This document shows positions 11,966-24,599 of a DNA stretch of 64,000 nt, one piece after another; the first letter of the stretch is position 1, and every line of letters starts with the position of its first letter. Position numbers and translations under genes: made by a program. The notes under the pieces are model-generated. The model ran no database searches. It saw only the letters and a list, made by a program, of their open reading frames with translations, and was not told where the DNA came from. This DNA is from Eremophila alpestris peregrina (taxonomy: Eukaryota; Chordata; Aves; Passeriformes; Alaudidae): positions 4,188,848 to 4,252,847 of the forward strand of contig WMCF01000055.1 in the NCBI GenBank assembly GCA_009792885.1. The letters are read 5' to 3'.

Positions 11966-13157
11966 AAAAAAGAGAACATCAATAAAAGTGAAAAAGAAGT
12001 GAAATTAAAATTATTATTTTTTCCAATGATAGGCAGTGTTAAACAGGGAAATGGAGAGAGCATGATAAACAGTAGGAGAAGAATTTTTTTTAGATTTTAA
12101 CATGCAGAATTCTTCTCATTTATCATAAATGCACTACTCCTTCTGATTTCCCTATCCAACCAAGCAGCAAAGCAGCAGTTTGTTGTCTGGAGATGCATGG
12201 TCTTCAAGGGAGAAAAAAAACAAAAAAACAAAAAACAAACAAAAAAAAAACCCAAAAAAACAACAACAACAAAAAAAACACAAACAAAAAAAAACCAAAA
12301 CAAAAAACCACCAAAAAAACCCCCACAAAATCTTCCATTGTTCCATTATTAGCAAAAAATAAATTAAAAATAATAATACTACTAATAATGTAAGTTTGCA
12401 GCAGACACCCTGGTAGTCATAACTACTTCTCCAGTTGATTAAACAACTCATTGATTAGGATTTTCTGCTGCATGTTGCTTCATTTAAAATCCTGAAAGGT
12501 AATCCATTCTTGTGCCTTGTTCAAAGCTAAAATCACTTATCCCTCCAGATACTGCATATAGAAGTTCTGCTTGGATATTTTAAAGTTCATCTGAACAGCA
12601 ATTAAATTCTGAGGAAAATCATACTTTATTTCAAGGTCCAAAAGTCTGTAAAGATTTCTAAACCTGGAAGAGAGTCTCTAAAAGACTGGGAAATAAAATA
12701 AAATTCAGTCAGTAAAATTAAACTTGGAACTAAAAATTCAAACATCAGTTGAGAAAACTCTGTGAGGTATGGACCTAATGCCAATCCTAACTCAAACCAT
12801 AAGACCTAAGAGGCAACCTTAGTTTTTCTTATATTTTTTTAGAGGACCTTTGTAATTTCTGGCATCTCATTCTTAAAACAAGCATAGTGACTCTGACAAA
12901 TCGAGAGAAGTGTACTTTCACAGACCTCTGTTTTGGCAGTGACAGAAGAGAGATCCAAATCTTCTTTCTCCACAGATTCTTCCCACCAACATTTCACAGT
13001 TCCTCTCTTCTGTGATGAGGGAATATTATGATTTTTCTTACCCTAGCTCTGTTAGGAGCAAGACAGCAAGACTCCTAAAGCCCTAAAGAACTGTTGTCCA
13101 ATGACTTCTACTGACAAAATTAAAACCAAATTTTAAAAGTCCTGTTAATTGATTGGC
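11966..13157. other. Non-coding DNA with an A-rich low-complexity tract
   Basis: The tract at about 12212-12326 is almost only A with interspersed C (AAACAAAC, CAACAACAAC and similar). It produces spurious Lys/Asn/Gln open frames on + and Phe/Val frames on -. The remainder is AT-rich with no recognisable gene or element. Confidence 0.65.
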
Positions 13158-13711
13158 TGTGGTTGTTGAGATGGTCAAGACACACAAAGTGCTTAATTAA
13201 AAATTTCTAGGGGCTCAAGTATCAGAACTTTATTATATAACAGTCTTTCATACTTATCAGAAGGCTTCACACACCAACACCTTGTTATTTAACAGTCTCT
13301 ATCTTATTTCCCAAAGGCATTTCCAAGCAGCTCTCAGGGTCTACCCATTTATGACAACAGCCAGTCAGTCAGTCAGTTCACCTTCTTCTCTCTTCCCTCT
13401 CACTGCATCAGCTCACTCCATCCTGTCCCTGGCCCAGCCGCCTGTCCCTGTCAGTCCCTGGTACAAAGTCTCACCTTATCCATCTCTTGCACAACCTCCT
13501 GCCCCTGGGTCTTCACAGTGTGGCAGCAGACTCCATCAGGCTCCAAGTCCAACTGAACTAAAACTGTAACCAAACCCCTCCCAGCCAGCTCACTCTTTAT
13601 CTTACCCATAGCTGGGAGAGCAAGGCTGTCCCCACTCTAGGATAACTAACACAGCTGCAATACATCGGAGGCAAGATTACCTTTAGTACTAACTCTCTTT
13701 GTTTCCCCACA
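13158..13711 (-). repeat. C-rich block, possible degraded LTR in reverse
   Basis: This block is clearly richer in C and CT than its surroundings. On the minus strand it reads as a G/A-rich segment ending with an AATAAA-like signal (complement at about 13228-13233). A four-fold CAGT repeat lies near 13362-13378. Bounds were chosen on TG...CA only and no target duplication was found, so this is a weak call. A 95-residue frame inside it is Ser/Pro-rich and carries no family motif. Confidence 0.3.
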
Positions 13712-15086
13712 CTATCTTTACCTAGCTTACCACAACTGGTTATGCTTATAGCCAAAGAATTACCTAATTTCAGTTTTACTCACTGTTGATCATGCTTCTC
13801 ATTACAGTGCATGTTATTTGATATTAACGACAAACACACTGATTACTCTAAAACAACTTTTTGCCAAGTGCAAGGCTCTAACTCAATAATGATTTGACAA
13901 ATAAAAGTAGAGAAACCATAAAATGTTACAGTAATAATATTTTAAAAAAATGAATTACCAATTACTGTGGTTTTTTGTTGTTGTTTAAAAACTAAAAATC
14001 AAGTGTTAAACTGCAAGAGATCTGCTAAACATTCACTCTACCACAAGTGTAGCTACAGGTGGTTTGGTACTGGGATTGATGCTTCTGTGCTCTCACCCTC
14101 CACTGTCACCCAGACAGTGATGAAAGACAGCAGGACCAGGGAAGACATCAGAGCAGGGAGAAACTAAGCATGAAAAGTTGTCACACTAAATGTGACACTT
14201 GAAGAGGCCAACTTTATACAACCTGATGGGGTGATACTTGATATCTCAGTCACCCATATCAGTGACTGTCAGGAGCTGCTGCAGCTCTTCTGCAGCCTGC
14301 CTGCCCACAGCTTTCCTGTGTGCAAAAAAATAAGGGGGTAAAAAGTGGAATGATGTTTGTCACCAGCTTTCAGTATGATACTTGTTTTTAGCTGGGACAT
14401 GCTGGGTGCTGGGCAATGTACCACCAAAGAGCAGTAGATCTGGGATCCATCCCATATAAACTAGAGACCCCATGTCCATCCCATATAAACTAGAGACCTC
14501 TAGTCTTTCAATTTCACCTTGCTATGTGGCAGGCTGTTTTTTCTGACCTGTTTCATGAGTTCTCAAGGCACAAAGCAGAAAGATCCTCCTTCAACATGAG
14601 ATGCACTGTGGTAAAGTTCCTGACCTATAGTCCCTTAGGAATAGAACAGAACAGCTTGGCTGATGTTTTATAAAACACTTTTAGCAAAAACATGGAAATG
14701 CAGGCTTTATTTTGAAAAAGTATTCTTGTGCTTCTTAATTATGATATAATTTTTTTCACTTAGATCTTGCATGGCAAGCATATAAAGTTGCCATGATAGG
14801 CTACAATTTATCATGATTGTAAACAAATGAGATATTCAGACTTTGTTAGGTCATTAATCATGGTCAGTAGTATAAGATAGAGTGTAATGCATCTTGAGAA
14901 TCTATGAAGAATAATTAATTTGAATTGCAAAAAAAATAGTGCAGATGAACAATTAAATAGAAAAGCAAAACATAAACAGATAAATACCATAGGCCCCATG
15001 AAATATAATTCTGAAATATTGATTGATGTCAGTGTTCCCTTGACTTAGACCATATACAGATATATTGCTGAAAACTCTCCTAATAG
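13712..15086. other. Non-coding DNA with a small tandem duplication
   Basis: Mostly unique-looking. A 24-base unit is repeated exactly at 14446-14469 and 14475-14498. No gene found. Confidence 0.6.
14446..14498 (+). repeat. 24-base exact tandem duplication
   Basis: The unit TCCATCCCATATAAACTAGA followed by GACC occurs twice with five bases between copies. Exact identity suggests a recent local duplication. Confidence 0.85.
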
Positions 15087-15300
15087 AAGATGTCAGGTAG
15101 AAGTGAGCATCAGCCAAGTTTCAGGTGTGAATAAGATGCAGCAGCATCTACACCCCCATGAAAAAGTAGATGAAAAAATGGCCAGCATTTACAATGAGAG
15201 AGAAATAAAAGTCATCACCCCTGCAAAAATTGGGGGCCAGATGTCCAAATCCAGCAGTGTTTTTATTTCAGAAGAGAGTGCTGTAAAAACTGTTAATCAG
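15087..15300 (+). other. Weak candidate coding exon, unrecognised
   Basis: One frame stays open from about 15049 through 15381. A possible acceptor (CTCCTAATAG) precedes 15087 and a good donor (CAG/GTGGGT) follows 15300. The frame between them is rich in Lys, Glu, Ser and Gln and includes the stretch KMASIYNEREIKVITPAKIG. I do not recognise the family and see no domain motif. The acceptor pyrimidine tract is poor, so chance is a serious alternative; a decayed retrocopy or a non-coding RNA exon are others. Confidence 0.18.
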
Positions 15301-18300
15301 GTGGGTTTATGCAGTTTGATTGTTCCATTGACTGTTTTATTGACTGATGTTATAAGTATGAACGTGTTACACTGTAAATAAAGTCAGCCTTATAAAGATC
15401 AATACCAAAGTAATAGCTGTCAATACAGTGGGAAATTATTAACCGAAGTAGGAGGGTAGTGTGAGTTTCATTTTTATACAGCATGCTATAAATATAGACT
15501 TAACAGGGAAGAAAATAAAGAGAAAAATTGTATTCAGGAATCAATATGATTCCACATATTGCCAGAACTCATTCTTCAAAAAGTGTTGAGTTCATGGAGA
15601 GAAACATCCTGAAAGAAATCAGCAGCACCAAAAACTGCACAAACAACAGGCAGAGGGAAAATATGCAAAGTCGGTTTTGTACAGCACAACTGTACCAGCA
15701 AATATCTAAAGGAATCCAAATTAAATAGTGACTCAAACTTGAGTATCTATGAACACAAGTTGTGGCAAGATTCAGATACCCCAAATTTCCACTGGATGTG
15801 AGAGCAAGAGAAGGCACTTGGCACCCAAGCAATGCTTTTTTGCCTTCATTTCTCTTGAAAAAAATGCTTTGGACTGAACTGATTAAGCTGGCTGATAGTG
15901 GGAATCTTTTGGACCAGAAGAAAATGCCATTTTATAGCCCAGACAAGAGGGAGTAAGTATACAAAATCCATGTTCAGAAAAGGTAGAGCTAGAAGGAATG
16001 TGTGATGGAATTGAGCACCTAGCCCAGGCAGCCAATCCTTCTGGAACAATGTGTTTCTAAGGTCCCAGAGCCTGGGCAGGAATCTCACAGACATCCCGTC
16101 CACTAAGACTGTGATTGGTAACAAGCTTTTCAACACTTCAGTGCCATTTCAGTCCAGCTCTTTCATTCTACCTCTATCCTTCAAATGCACATAGAAGTGC
16201 TGATACTGAAACCCTGGAAACACATTTGAAATGCCAGAACCTTTATCTACAAGCAGTAAAAATAAATCTGAACCAACTCTGTTTTAAAGAAAAAACAAAA
16301 GAGTGAGAATGCACCATCCATTCAAAATATCAGAGAAGGCAAATAGCGAATGGATTTATTTTTAGATGTTCTCATTCCATAAGATCAAAGAACTTTACAA
16401 ATTAAGGGGTCCAGCAATATTTTAGCTTTAGGATTGTGATGAGATTTTTTGCAGGAGGGCCAAAAGTGACTATCTTTTACAGCAGAGTAAATCCTACCAT
16501 TGTTTTGGACATGTGGACAATGTTATAAAGGAAAGAGCAGCGCCCTGCCCAGGTCTGAAAGACTTACCCTAAGCAGCAAGTCATGACCCTACATGAATTA
16601 AAGTCTGCTCCAGGGAGTTGATAGAAGTTGATTTAAGTGCTGAATGAAATAAGATGTCAGCAGACAGTAAAGCACTAAAGGTATAGCAGAATCCTCAGAG
16701 AAATCCCTTGGTGGAAATTTAAGGAAGCACGCCCAACTCTTGGTATCTTCTGCTTGGACTTCAGAAAAACAGGGGATTTTAGAACTGGTTTGTGAGCTTT
16801 GCATCTTCTGATCTGGGCTTATTTTTTTTCCTTTTAACCTTGTGCTAATACATTCCAAAGATATTCAAAGCAGATGATTCTACAGATGCTCCTGACAGAG
16901 CATAGTCCAACAAATAATATGGTTTACTGAAGCCACAAGCAGATACAGACATCTGTCATACAAGACACTTTTCCTGCAACATTTCAGCAATACTAAAACT
17001 GAAATATTGATTTTCAGAAATATTAACCTATTCCCCTTCATATTTTGAAAGTGTCAGGATGCTATCAGCTGTTAGATATTATTTTATATATAAACTGTGT
17101 CCTTGAATGGACGGATTCATTTGATAAGAGCTCTTTCATTTCGCTAACATATTTTTCCTGTTAATGCTGTAGAATAAAACGTTGGTGAATGAACAACAAA
17201 AAGAGAAAAAACTGCCAGCTGAACTAAACTATTATTTGTAAGACATTCTGAGCTATTGATCTGTCTGCCTTATAAGTAATTCATGCAGTTTAGTGCTGAA
17301 CAAAAGGTACAGTTTATAGAAAATGTGCTGTGGGGCAAAACTTGTATAATAATTAAAAACTGAAAATTATTTCCTTTGACAACACCTTCACTTTCTCGTT
17401 AAAATAATGTTGCATGACTCAATAGTATTAAAAAAAGAGAGAGATTTATAGATAAAATAAGGAACAGAGGTTATTTTGCATTAGAATTAGAAGAGTGATA
17501 ATTTCTCTTTATAACCTGATCGATACTCTGCCTCTCCTTTTGACTTTCATATATAGCAGATAATTTAAAATAAGCAGACATAAAAGTAATAATGCAAAGA
17601 ATGGTCTACTTAAATGTTCAAATACGTCTGTGCTTAAAAAATGAGGAGTCAGTTATAACTCTCATGAAATATGAGATTTTTCTGTAAGTATTTCATAGTC
17701 TGTTAATTGTCTCTCCTTTTATTCTACCAGCCATTCAAATTCTTGTATTGGATTTAAATTTATTTATAATGTCATAATTGTGGACAGGAGGGGTAGAGTG
17801 GTCAAAAAGATTGATGGGAAATTACCTTAATAAGATTTAAACATTGTTTAACTATAAGAAAAAAAAAATAATTTAGAAGCCAAAGATCTGATAGAAAAAT
17901 GTCTAATTTGTGGTTCAACCCTGCACTTAACATTAACTTGGTTTTACCGATTCCCTAATTCTTCTGGATTTCCAGTTAAAATATCTTTTAATTAAAAAAC
18001 TATAAATGTGCCCCTTTGGCCATCTCTTAAATCTGCTATCCTCTCAGACTTCCCCTTAACAGCCTAATCCCCTGAGTTCCTTAGAGAAAAATGCTGTCTG
18101 GGAGAGCTTGTGGCACAGTGCCCAGCAGGGCCCAGCTGCCTGGAGGGATTCTGTGCCAGGTGGGCAGGAAACTTCTGATCCTCCCTCACCCAGGACCAGC
18201 TCAGGGAATCTGAAGGTAGTCCATAATACAAGAACAGCAAAAAGGGGCAGGCTGATGTCTTTCTGTGGCTGGTTTGTGTGTAATACCACTGCCCTCTGCT

Positions 18301-20718
18301 CAGCATGGGATGGTATATCCCATCTCAGTGAGAGAGCCCTCCTGATGTAGTGGCACCGAGATCTCACCTGAGATGTTTCCAGAAGCCTGGGAAAAGTGAG
18401 ATTGCTCCTTTTTTGTGCAGCACAAACAGTTCCTTTTCACCACCCAGCCTGGACTCTGGTGCAACTATTAAACATAATTATGAACCTCCGGCAGGGGAGA
18501 AGAATAGGCTGATAAATTTCTGGTGCATTAATGAATCTTTTCTCCCAATACCACCTTTTTAGAAACAACTACACCAGCCAGATCGTTCACACAGACCAAC
18601 CTATAAATCTATAGCTGAGTCTTTGGATTTTGATTTTCATGACAAAATTTTATTATCAATAAGATATAAAAACAGCTACACTGTTCTTCAAAAGAACTGA
18701 GAGAAAATTTAATATCTATCAGATATGCAAGGCAAAACTGTATTTTCCTGAAAAGATTTTTTCTGTTTTTGAAGAAAACACATCTGTACTTAACAGGGAG
18801 TAAAAAAAGGCTTTATACTGTGCCAAATAATTGTTCTTTTGCAAAATTAAAAATCAAGATTGCTAGCCAACCATATTTCTCAAACATGACATGTTCTCTA
18901 CACCATATGCTCTTAAGAGAGATTCATTTAATTGTTTGGAACAAGGCCATATAGTTGTCAAATTCCAGAACGCCACCCAAAGTCATGTAATAGGTTTCTT
19001 CAAGGTGTAAGGCATTGCATTATGCTGGTTTTTTCCATATCTGAATTACATTCCTCTTACATCTCAGGATAGTAATTTCCAGGTCTCAGGAATCAATGAG
19101 AGCTAGACCAGTGCTTCAGTGCTAAAGAAAATGACAACACAGAATAGGGTCCTTAAATCATCCACATTAGATATTGAGAGCTATTAATAGGGTTCTTCAC
19201 AACAGGCACTTTGCTTGGACTCCAAAGCCAGCCAGAGTAAGGGAAAGAGTTTTTCAAAAGGTAATAACTAAATTGGGTGTTGCAGACCACAAATAATTTC
19301 CTTGAGAAGCAGCAATCCACATGCAAGCAGGGTGCCTGGACAACCGGACAACCACCTCTGAGCAAATCACCAGCCCAATGGAGCAAAAATGTGTTTGCAC
19401 TCTCAGAAGCATTTTAACCTGACCTACTTGCTCCCAAGTATCACATACATTTAGGACATACCAGCAGGCACCTAAACACTGGCCAGAGGGGCTTGAAGGA
19501 GCTTCAGCTTTTAAATATGAACAGACCAAGCACAGTTGGACAAAATATAAGATGGTGGCCTCTGTGAAAATGCAGTTCACCTTTTACATGGCAATCTAGG
19601 GCTTGCTGCCTTGGTCATAGGTGCTAGGATGTATTTATGAGAGATAGAAAAGGGCCCGTGTTTACTTCACCCAGGCTACTTGCTGAATAATGCACAGCAT
19701 CTACATGAAACTAGAACTTTTCCAGCCTCTTTCAAGGGCTGACTGCCTTTTTAGTTTTTTGGGTTTTTTTTCTTTCCACGATAGAAATGAAATAACTATA
19801 AATTATCTTCAATCTTCAACCAAATGTACACTCATCATCCCTTTGTCTTGTTACCTTAGATAATAACGTTATTTGGATGCAAGGATGCAGCTTAAGGAAA
19901 ATAACAGTACTTTAAAAGCCTAGTAGCAATTCCTAGCAGTCATGCTGCCTTTATCAACCAAAATTATACACTATGTTTTGTTCTGACCCAGGCTGAAGTG
20001 AGATGTATTTCAGTTCTACACTTCTCTTTATGTATTATGGGACATTTCTGTCCTTTTGAAATTTAGCAATGTATGTCCTAAGTAACTTGCTTTAGCCCTA
20101 ATTTACTAGATGCTAATGAAAAATTTCTCAAAAGAAACCCATGAGTCTTTCTAAATATATGTTTCTGCAAATCAGCATACTGATATTTACTGATATTTTT
20201 CTGAAAGAAAAGCTCAGGATTTGACTGTGTACCTTACATAATTGCTGGATGATGCTGCTCCTTTTATTAAATCTCTGTTTGTGTTGTAAGAAGTTTACAT
20301 ATAAACACATCAGAGGATATATTTTCTCTGCCTAAATGATGTTCTGTGAATTATGAACCAGTACCATTCTTCTTTTCTCTGCTTATTGTGTGGAAGCTTT
20401 TAAAAACATTGTAAATCATTAGAAGCTAATCATTAGAAGCTTCCATCTAGCTTTTTAACTCCAACACAGCTCTAAAAAAAGGAGGTTACATTATACTTTC
20501 TACTTATGATTGTCAGTTGAGACTCATCCGTCTCTTTGTAGCTTGTGTACACTTCCAATAATTGCAACATCCACTTCATCCACTACGTTCATTATTTCTA
20601 GATATAATGCATACATATTTGTGTTTATCTTTAAAAGATATGATTTTGAATGTTCATGACATGACCAAAATTAAATTCCTCACTGTACTCATCTCAAACT
20701 TGAGAATTCTCAGAAGGC
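15301..20718. other. AT-rich non-coding DNA, nothing recognised
   Basis: No supported exon, RNA or transposon. The segment at 18060-18360 is somewhat GC-richer and open in several frames on both strands, with no motif. Near 20410-20440 the words ATCATTAGAAGCT repeat in tandem twice. Confidence 0.55.
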
Positions 20719-20724
20719 AAGTTT
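20719..20724. repeat. Left target-site duplication, AAGTTT
   Basis: These six bases directly before the LTR are repeated at 21030-21035. A 6-bp duplication is typical of class II (ERVK-like) retroviral integration. Confidence 0.85.
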
Positions 20725-21029
20725 TGTCGCACTAGTATACAAAAAAGACGACACGACAAGCTGAGATTTTCCAAAGCAGAAAAGGGGAAGTTTAATTTTT
20801 GACCTAAATATATATAGAACCTTAACCACAGCCAGGGACTGGAGGATGAAGCTTCCACCTCTCCAATCACTAGTCAAACCAACAGTCCATCATTCCTTCT
20901 CCTCCCAGGAGAAGGAATGCAAAACAACAGAGACAGTTATAATAACATTTCACTGTTTACATGAAACTCAGTGAGAAACTCCACTACAAAAATGAAAACA
21001 TCAGAAGGCTTAGAAAGATGAGGGTGACA
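20725..21029 (-). mobile_element. Solo LTR, ERVK-like, 305 bp
   Basis: On the + strand it begins TGTCGCACT and ends GAGGGTGACA, giving imperfect inverted ends (TGTCgCaCT / TGTCaCcCT) and TG...CA borders, with an exact 6-bp duplication (AAGTTT). Read on the minus strand it has a TATATATA box (complement near 20809-20816), an ATTAAA polyadenylation signal (complement 20791-20796) and about 65 bases of U5. No internal retroviral sequence is attached, so it is a solo LTR. It holds a perfect 13-bp hairpin in U3. Confidence 0.88.
20891..20919. repeat. Perfect 13-bp hairpin in LTR U3
   Basis: CATTCCTTCTCCT (20891-20903), a CCC loop and AGGAGAAGGAATG (20907-20919) are exact reverse complements. The preserved symmetry suggests a young insertion or a functional site in the LTR promoter. 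Confidence 0.9.
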
Positions 21030-21035
21030 AAGTTT
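21030..21035. repeat. Right target-site duplication, AAGTTT
   Basis: Matches 20719-20724 exactly. Confidence 0.85.
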
Positions 21036-22121
21036 CACTTGGAGCAACTGTGGGTCATCGTTTGACAACTACTGGATTGGCTCTTTGTAAGTGTAGAAAA
21101 AGGGAATGGTGAGGACTGGTTACAGTAGAGAGATAGACATGATGTTACAGAGAAACTTTGCATTAAACAACATTGAAAAGTTAACATTCCTTTACTATCA
21201 TAGAAGACAGTCCCTGTGCTCTTAACTCCTTGCCAACACTGTACATAAAGTCCAGAGATTGATGCCAGGTAAATTACAGGTTTTCTAAGAAGGGCCAGAA
21301 TTACACTGTGTGCTTTCAGAATTTCAAAAGGCTTCAAAAGGGTAGCTTTTCCTAGAGATGCTGGTACTCTTAAATACGCAAACATAAAAAATACCAGAAT
21401 ATATGTACTTATGTATATATACAGGGAATGTAGAAATGAAAGTGTCAAGCACACTGCTCATTTACGTTTGTATTCATATTTACACATATTCAACAGCATA
21501 ATCAACACTAACAAAATATTTTTCACTCTCTATTTTCACTCTTATTAAGTAACTCTCTTCTGTTCTACAGCAATATAGAATTCTATTCTTTGTCCAAAAC
21601 CCCATGTTTTTTATATGCAATTCTTAGGGAAATTCTACATCAAGCATATCATTTGTGCTAATTCATTTACAAACACTGGGAGAGAAGAGGAAGCTGGAAG
21701 ATAGATGTGCATCTTTAGCTGCCTATCAGTACAACCACATTTCTCTTTGGCATCACTAGTACTTTGATCACATGTAAGGATTTGTTTAGACTCAGACCTG
21801 AACACAGAGAAAAACATTTTTGGCAGATTTAGTGTCTCTCCTTAGAGAGAAGACAGTTATTATATATCACTAGCTGGAGCACCTAGCTATATTCTTTCTC
21901 TGGCTTTGATAAAATTAGCTGTATTTGCATGAAAATGATCTGGATGAACACCTCTGTATTTCCTGGGGTTAAGAGATGTAAATTGCCATGAGCTCCATAA
22001 TCGACAGAGGTTTTGGAATGTTGCACGATTCAAACTATTTCCCCCTTCTCTCACTGTCCCAGAAATGCTCTTATTGAAATATTATTTTTAGGACAAAATA
22101 CATTCTAAATATAAAGACATT

Positions 22122-22161
22122 TATGTATTTAAGACATAACATTATATGTCTTAAATACATA
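22122..22161. repeat. Perfect 17-bp inverted repeat
   Basis: TATGTATTTAAGACATA (22122-22138) and its exact reverse complement (22145-22161) flank a six-base spacer. The family is unknown. It could be a cruciform-forming foldback or a short structured transcript. Confidence 0.85.
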
Positions 22162-23768
22162 CTCTAAAGGAATTGAAATACGATGGAGTCTTTAATGGGT
22201 AGTTCTCTCTGTAGGGGTCTCTGCTAGGAGTTTCCCACATGCAATTAAAATCTTCCACCTTAAGCTCCTTGAGCTAGAAAACACAGCATTTAATGCATAA
22301 ATAGTGTCTGGGACTGCAAATAGTACCAAAAACTGATAAAAATACATAGCAAATAGAATGGCCCACTCTGTGCAAGAAGAAATACAGTTCCCATTCTTTA
22401 AGGCTAGACCTTACAGTTATGTTCACAGCAGCACCTCGTGGTAGACAGGGGACTCTTAATTCCTTTTTATGTTCCAGGTCCCCAGAAAACACATATGCTG
22501 GTAATTTGGACAACTGGAATGATTCAAGGATTAGAAGGTATTACAGAGGAAGAACAAGGAAGGGAACTTAATTTACATATCTACAGTAAAAAGAGATTAA
22601 GGGGATATAAAACTATATAAAATCTCTTCAAGGAGCCCAGGAAATAATATCAAGGCATGAAAAACATGTGTACGTTACCCAAGAAAGGTTAATAAATATA
22701 CTATCCCAAAACCATTATGTTTTGGGTAGAGAGCAGAAAACAATGGCCAAATGAGATAGACAAATGCAATACTCAAGTAGAGAAGACAACTCAGGTGGCT
22801 GCACCAAAACCATAAAAAGCCAGAAGAATGTAAAAAGACTACTTGAAACTCCTCAATAAAATTAATACTGAGTTTTTATTTTGTTAAGATGTATAGGGTC
22901 AGGACCCTCTGGACCTAAGGCTGTCTTTTTGGCTTGTTGAGGGATTGCTTTTCTTTATCTGAGATATGCAGAAGCCAGAAGGGCCAACTGTTAGTTTTAA
23001 TAATGTTTTGCAATATCTTAAATTCGTGTATGTGAATACCTGGCAGACTCTTGCTGTTTCACCTTTCTGAGCAAAAGGTGGGAAAAAATGTCCAGGCACT
23101 TTAGAAGGAGATATGAAACTGAAAAAAAAATTAGAGAGGCCAAATCAAAATAATTTCTCATTCAATATCTATAATTATTGAGCACATTAGAAGATGGAAT
23201 TTTGTGGAAGATGCTCTGTAGGAATGTTGTAGGAAGCTGACTGCATCACAACTGAGTACAAAGAGAACATGAAACATAGGAAACTTTAAAAGACTGATTT
23301 TTTCATTAAAAACTGGGTCATATGAAATCACAGTTATTCTCATCAATTTCTCTTATGTACTGAGACTCTCTATAGCCCATTTTCTTTACTCTGAAAACTT
23401 CTAACCCATTTAAAAAATTAAGGACCTGTATTATATAGATCTTTCTGTTTAGTTCCATGTTTTTAATAATACATCACAGAAGTGGCAACACTTTTATGAT
23501 ATGTTGGTGTCATACATCATAACTAGCACCACTGCTCTAGTGATGTATTATCCACACAGTGTCACAAACCAGAAAGATAAATGCTGGTCTGTGGACAGCA
23601 ACACACACCTCTTGTGAAATAACGATAAAGACAGATTAGTTTATGTGCACACTACAACCCAGAAATAAACAAAATTTCTATCTAATACAGACTGCATACT
23701 ACTTTTGTAGTAGTATGTATATACAGCAGCAGGATGTATATACATGTTTACAAAAGAAGAAGCTGGAA

Positions 23769-23820
23769 AGCCATATATTTGAGTTAAAGCCACATATTTG
23801 AGTTAAAGCTTTCGAGTTAA
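23769..23820 (+). repeat. Short tandem repeat, 19-base unit
   Basis: AGCCATATATTTGAGTTAA, then AGCCACATATTTGAGTTAA, then a shortened AGCTTTCGAGTTAA follow head to tail. Confidence 0.8.
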
Positions 23821-24599
23821 ACATTCTGCAAATGAATCTTGATTTTCTGACTGAAAGGAGCTCCAGCGAGAGGGTAAACACTGAGCACCCTTCCCTCATG
23901 GACAGAGGAAGCTGAAGGATGGATCATTCCGCATGGTTTTCAGTGTCTCAGCCTATTTTCAAGAATCAGTCCCTTATGCTTATATGTTTTCAGGATCATC
24001 ACATCCACCAAAGTCCTTCTCTTCCGGCTTTTTTACACATTGTACTGATGCTATAGATAATTTCTATACAATGTGTTACACTCTTCTGCTTTGATTTTCT
24101 TTATCTCTCAGAGGAAGAGTAGAGCTGTGTTGTTCTTTTATTCACATCACAACAGCCAAAGAAGATTATTTGCCTGTAAACATGCTATTTTGTTTCAACT
24201 GCCTAATACCTTTGCCGAGCTCCCTCAGAGCACAGAAGGGCATTTTGCAAAAGACCTCCTCACTCAGGAATATTCGCTGATCACTCTACTTTTCAGGGAA
24301 TTTTTATTCCCAGCCTTGATAACCTTTAATTTGGGATGTGCACTGTTCAGAGCACTCACACTGGGATAACAGAAAGACCCCTAAATCCTACTGACCACCG
24401 CACCAATGCCTGCTGTGGAGCCCCCTGCACAAAGCCACCCCTTGAGAGATGCTTTGAGCTACTACTATCTGGTTTGTTTGCAAAACAAACACAGGAATTG
24501 GGAAGGCAAGGATTAATCTTTCTGACGTTTAGGACTTATTTTTCAGAAAAAATAATGAAATATGTTTCCCTTTCCACCTATGTAAATTGAGTTGAAGAA

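Larger units (their letters stand above)
21036..24599. other. AT-rich non-coding DNA with hairpins
   Basis: No gene or transposon recognised. It contains the 17-bp inverted repeat at 22122-22161 and a short 19-base tandem repeat at 23769-23820, both listed separately. A smaller foldback (CATACTAC..GTAGTATG) lies near 23695-23720. Confidence 0.55.

Noticed and set aside
12097..12451. Phe/Val-rich and Lys/Asn-rich frames on opposite strands
   Set aside because: They are translations of the A/C low-complexity tract.
18056..18367. Overlapping 80-103 residue frames on both strands
   Set aside because: They are open on both strands because of local GC content. No splice-site context or domain was found.
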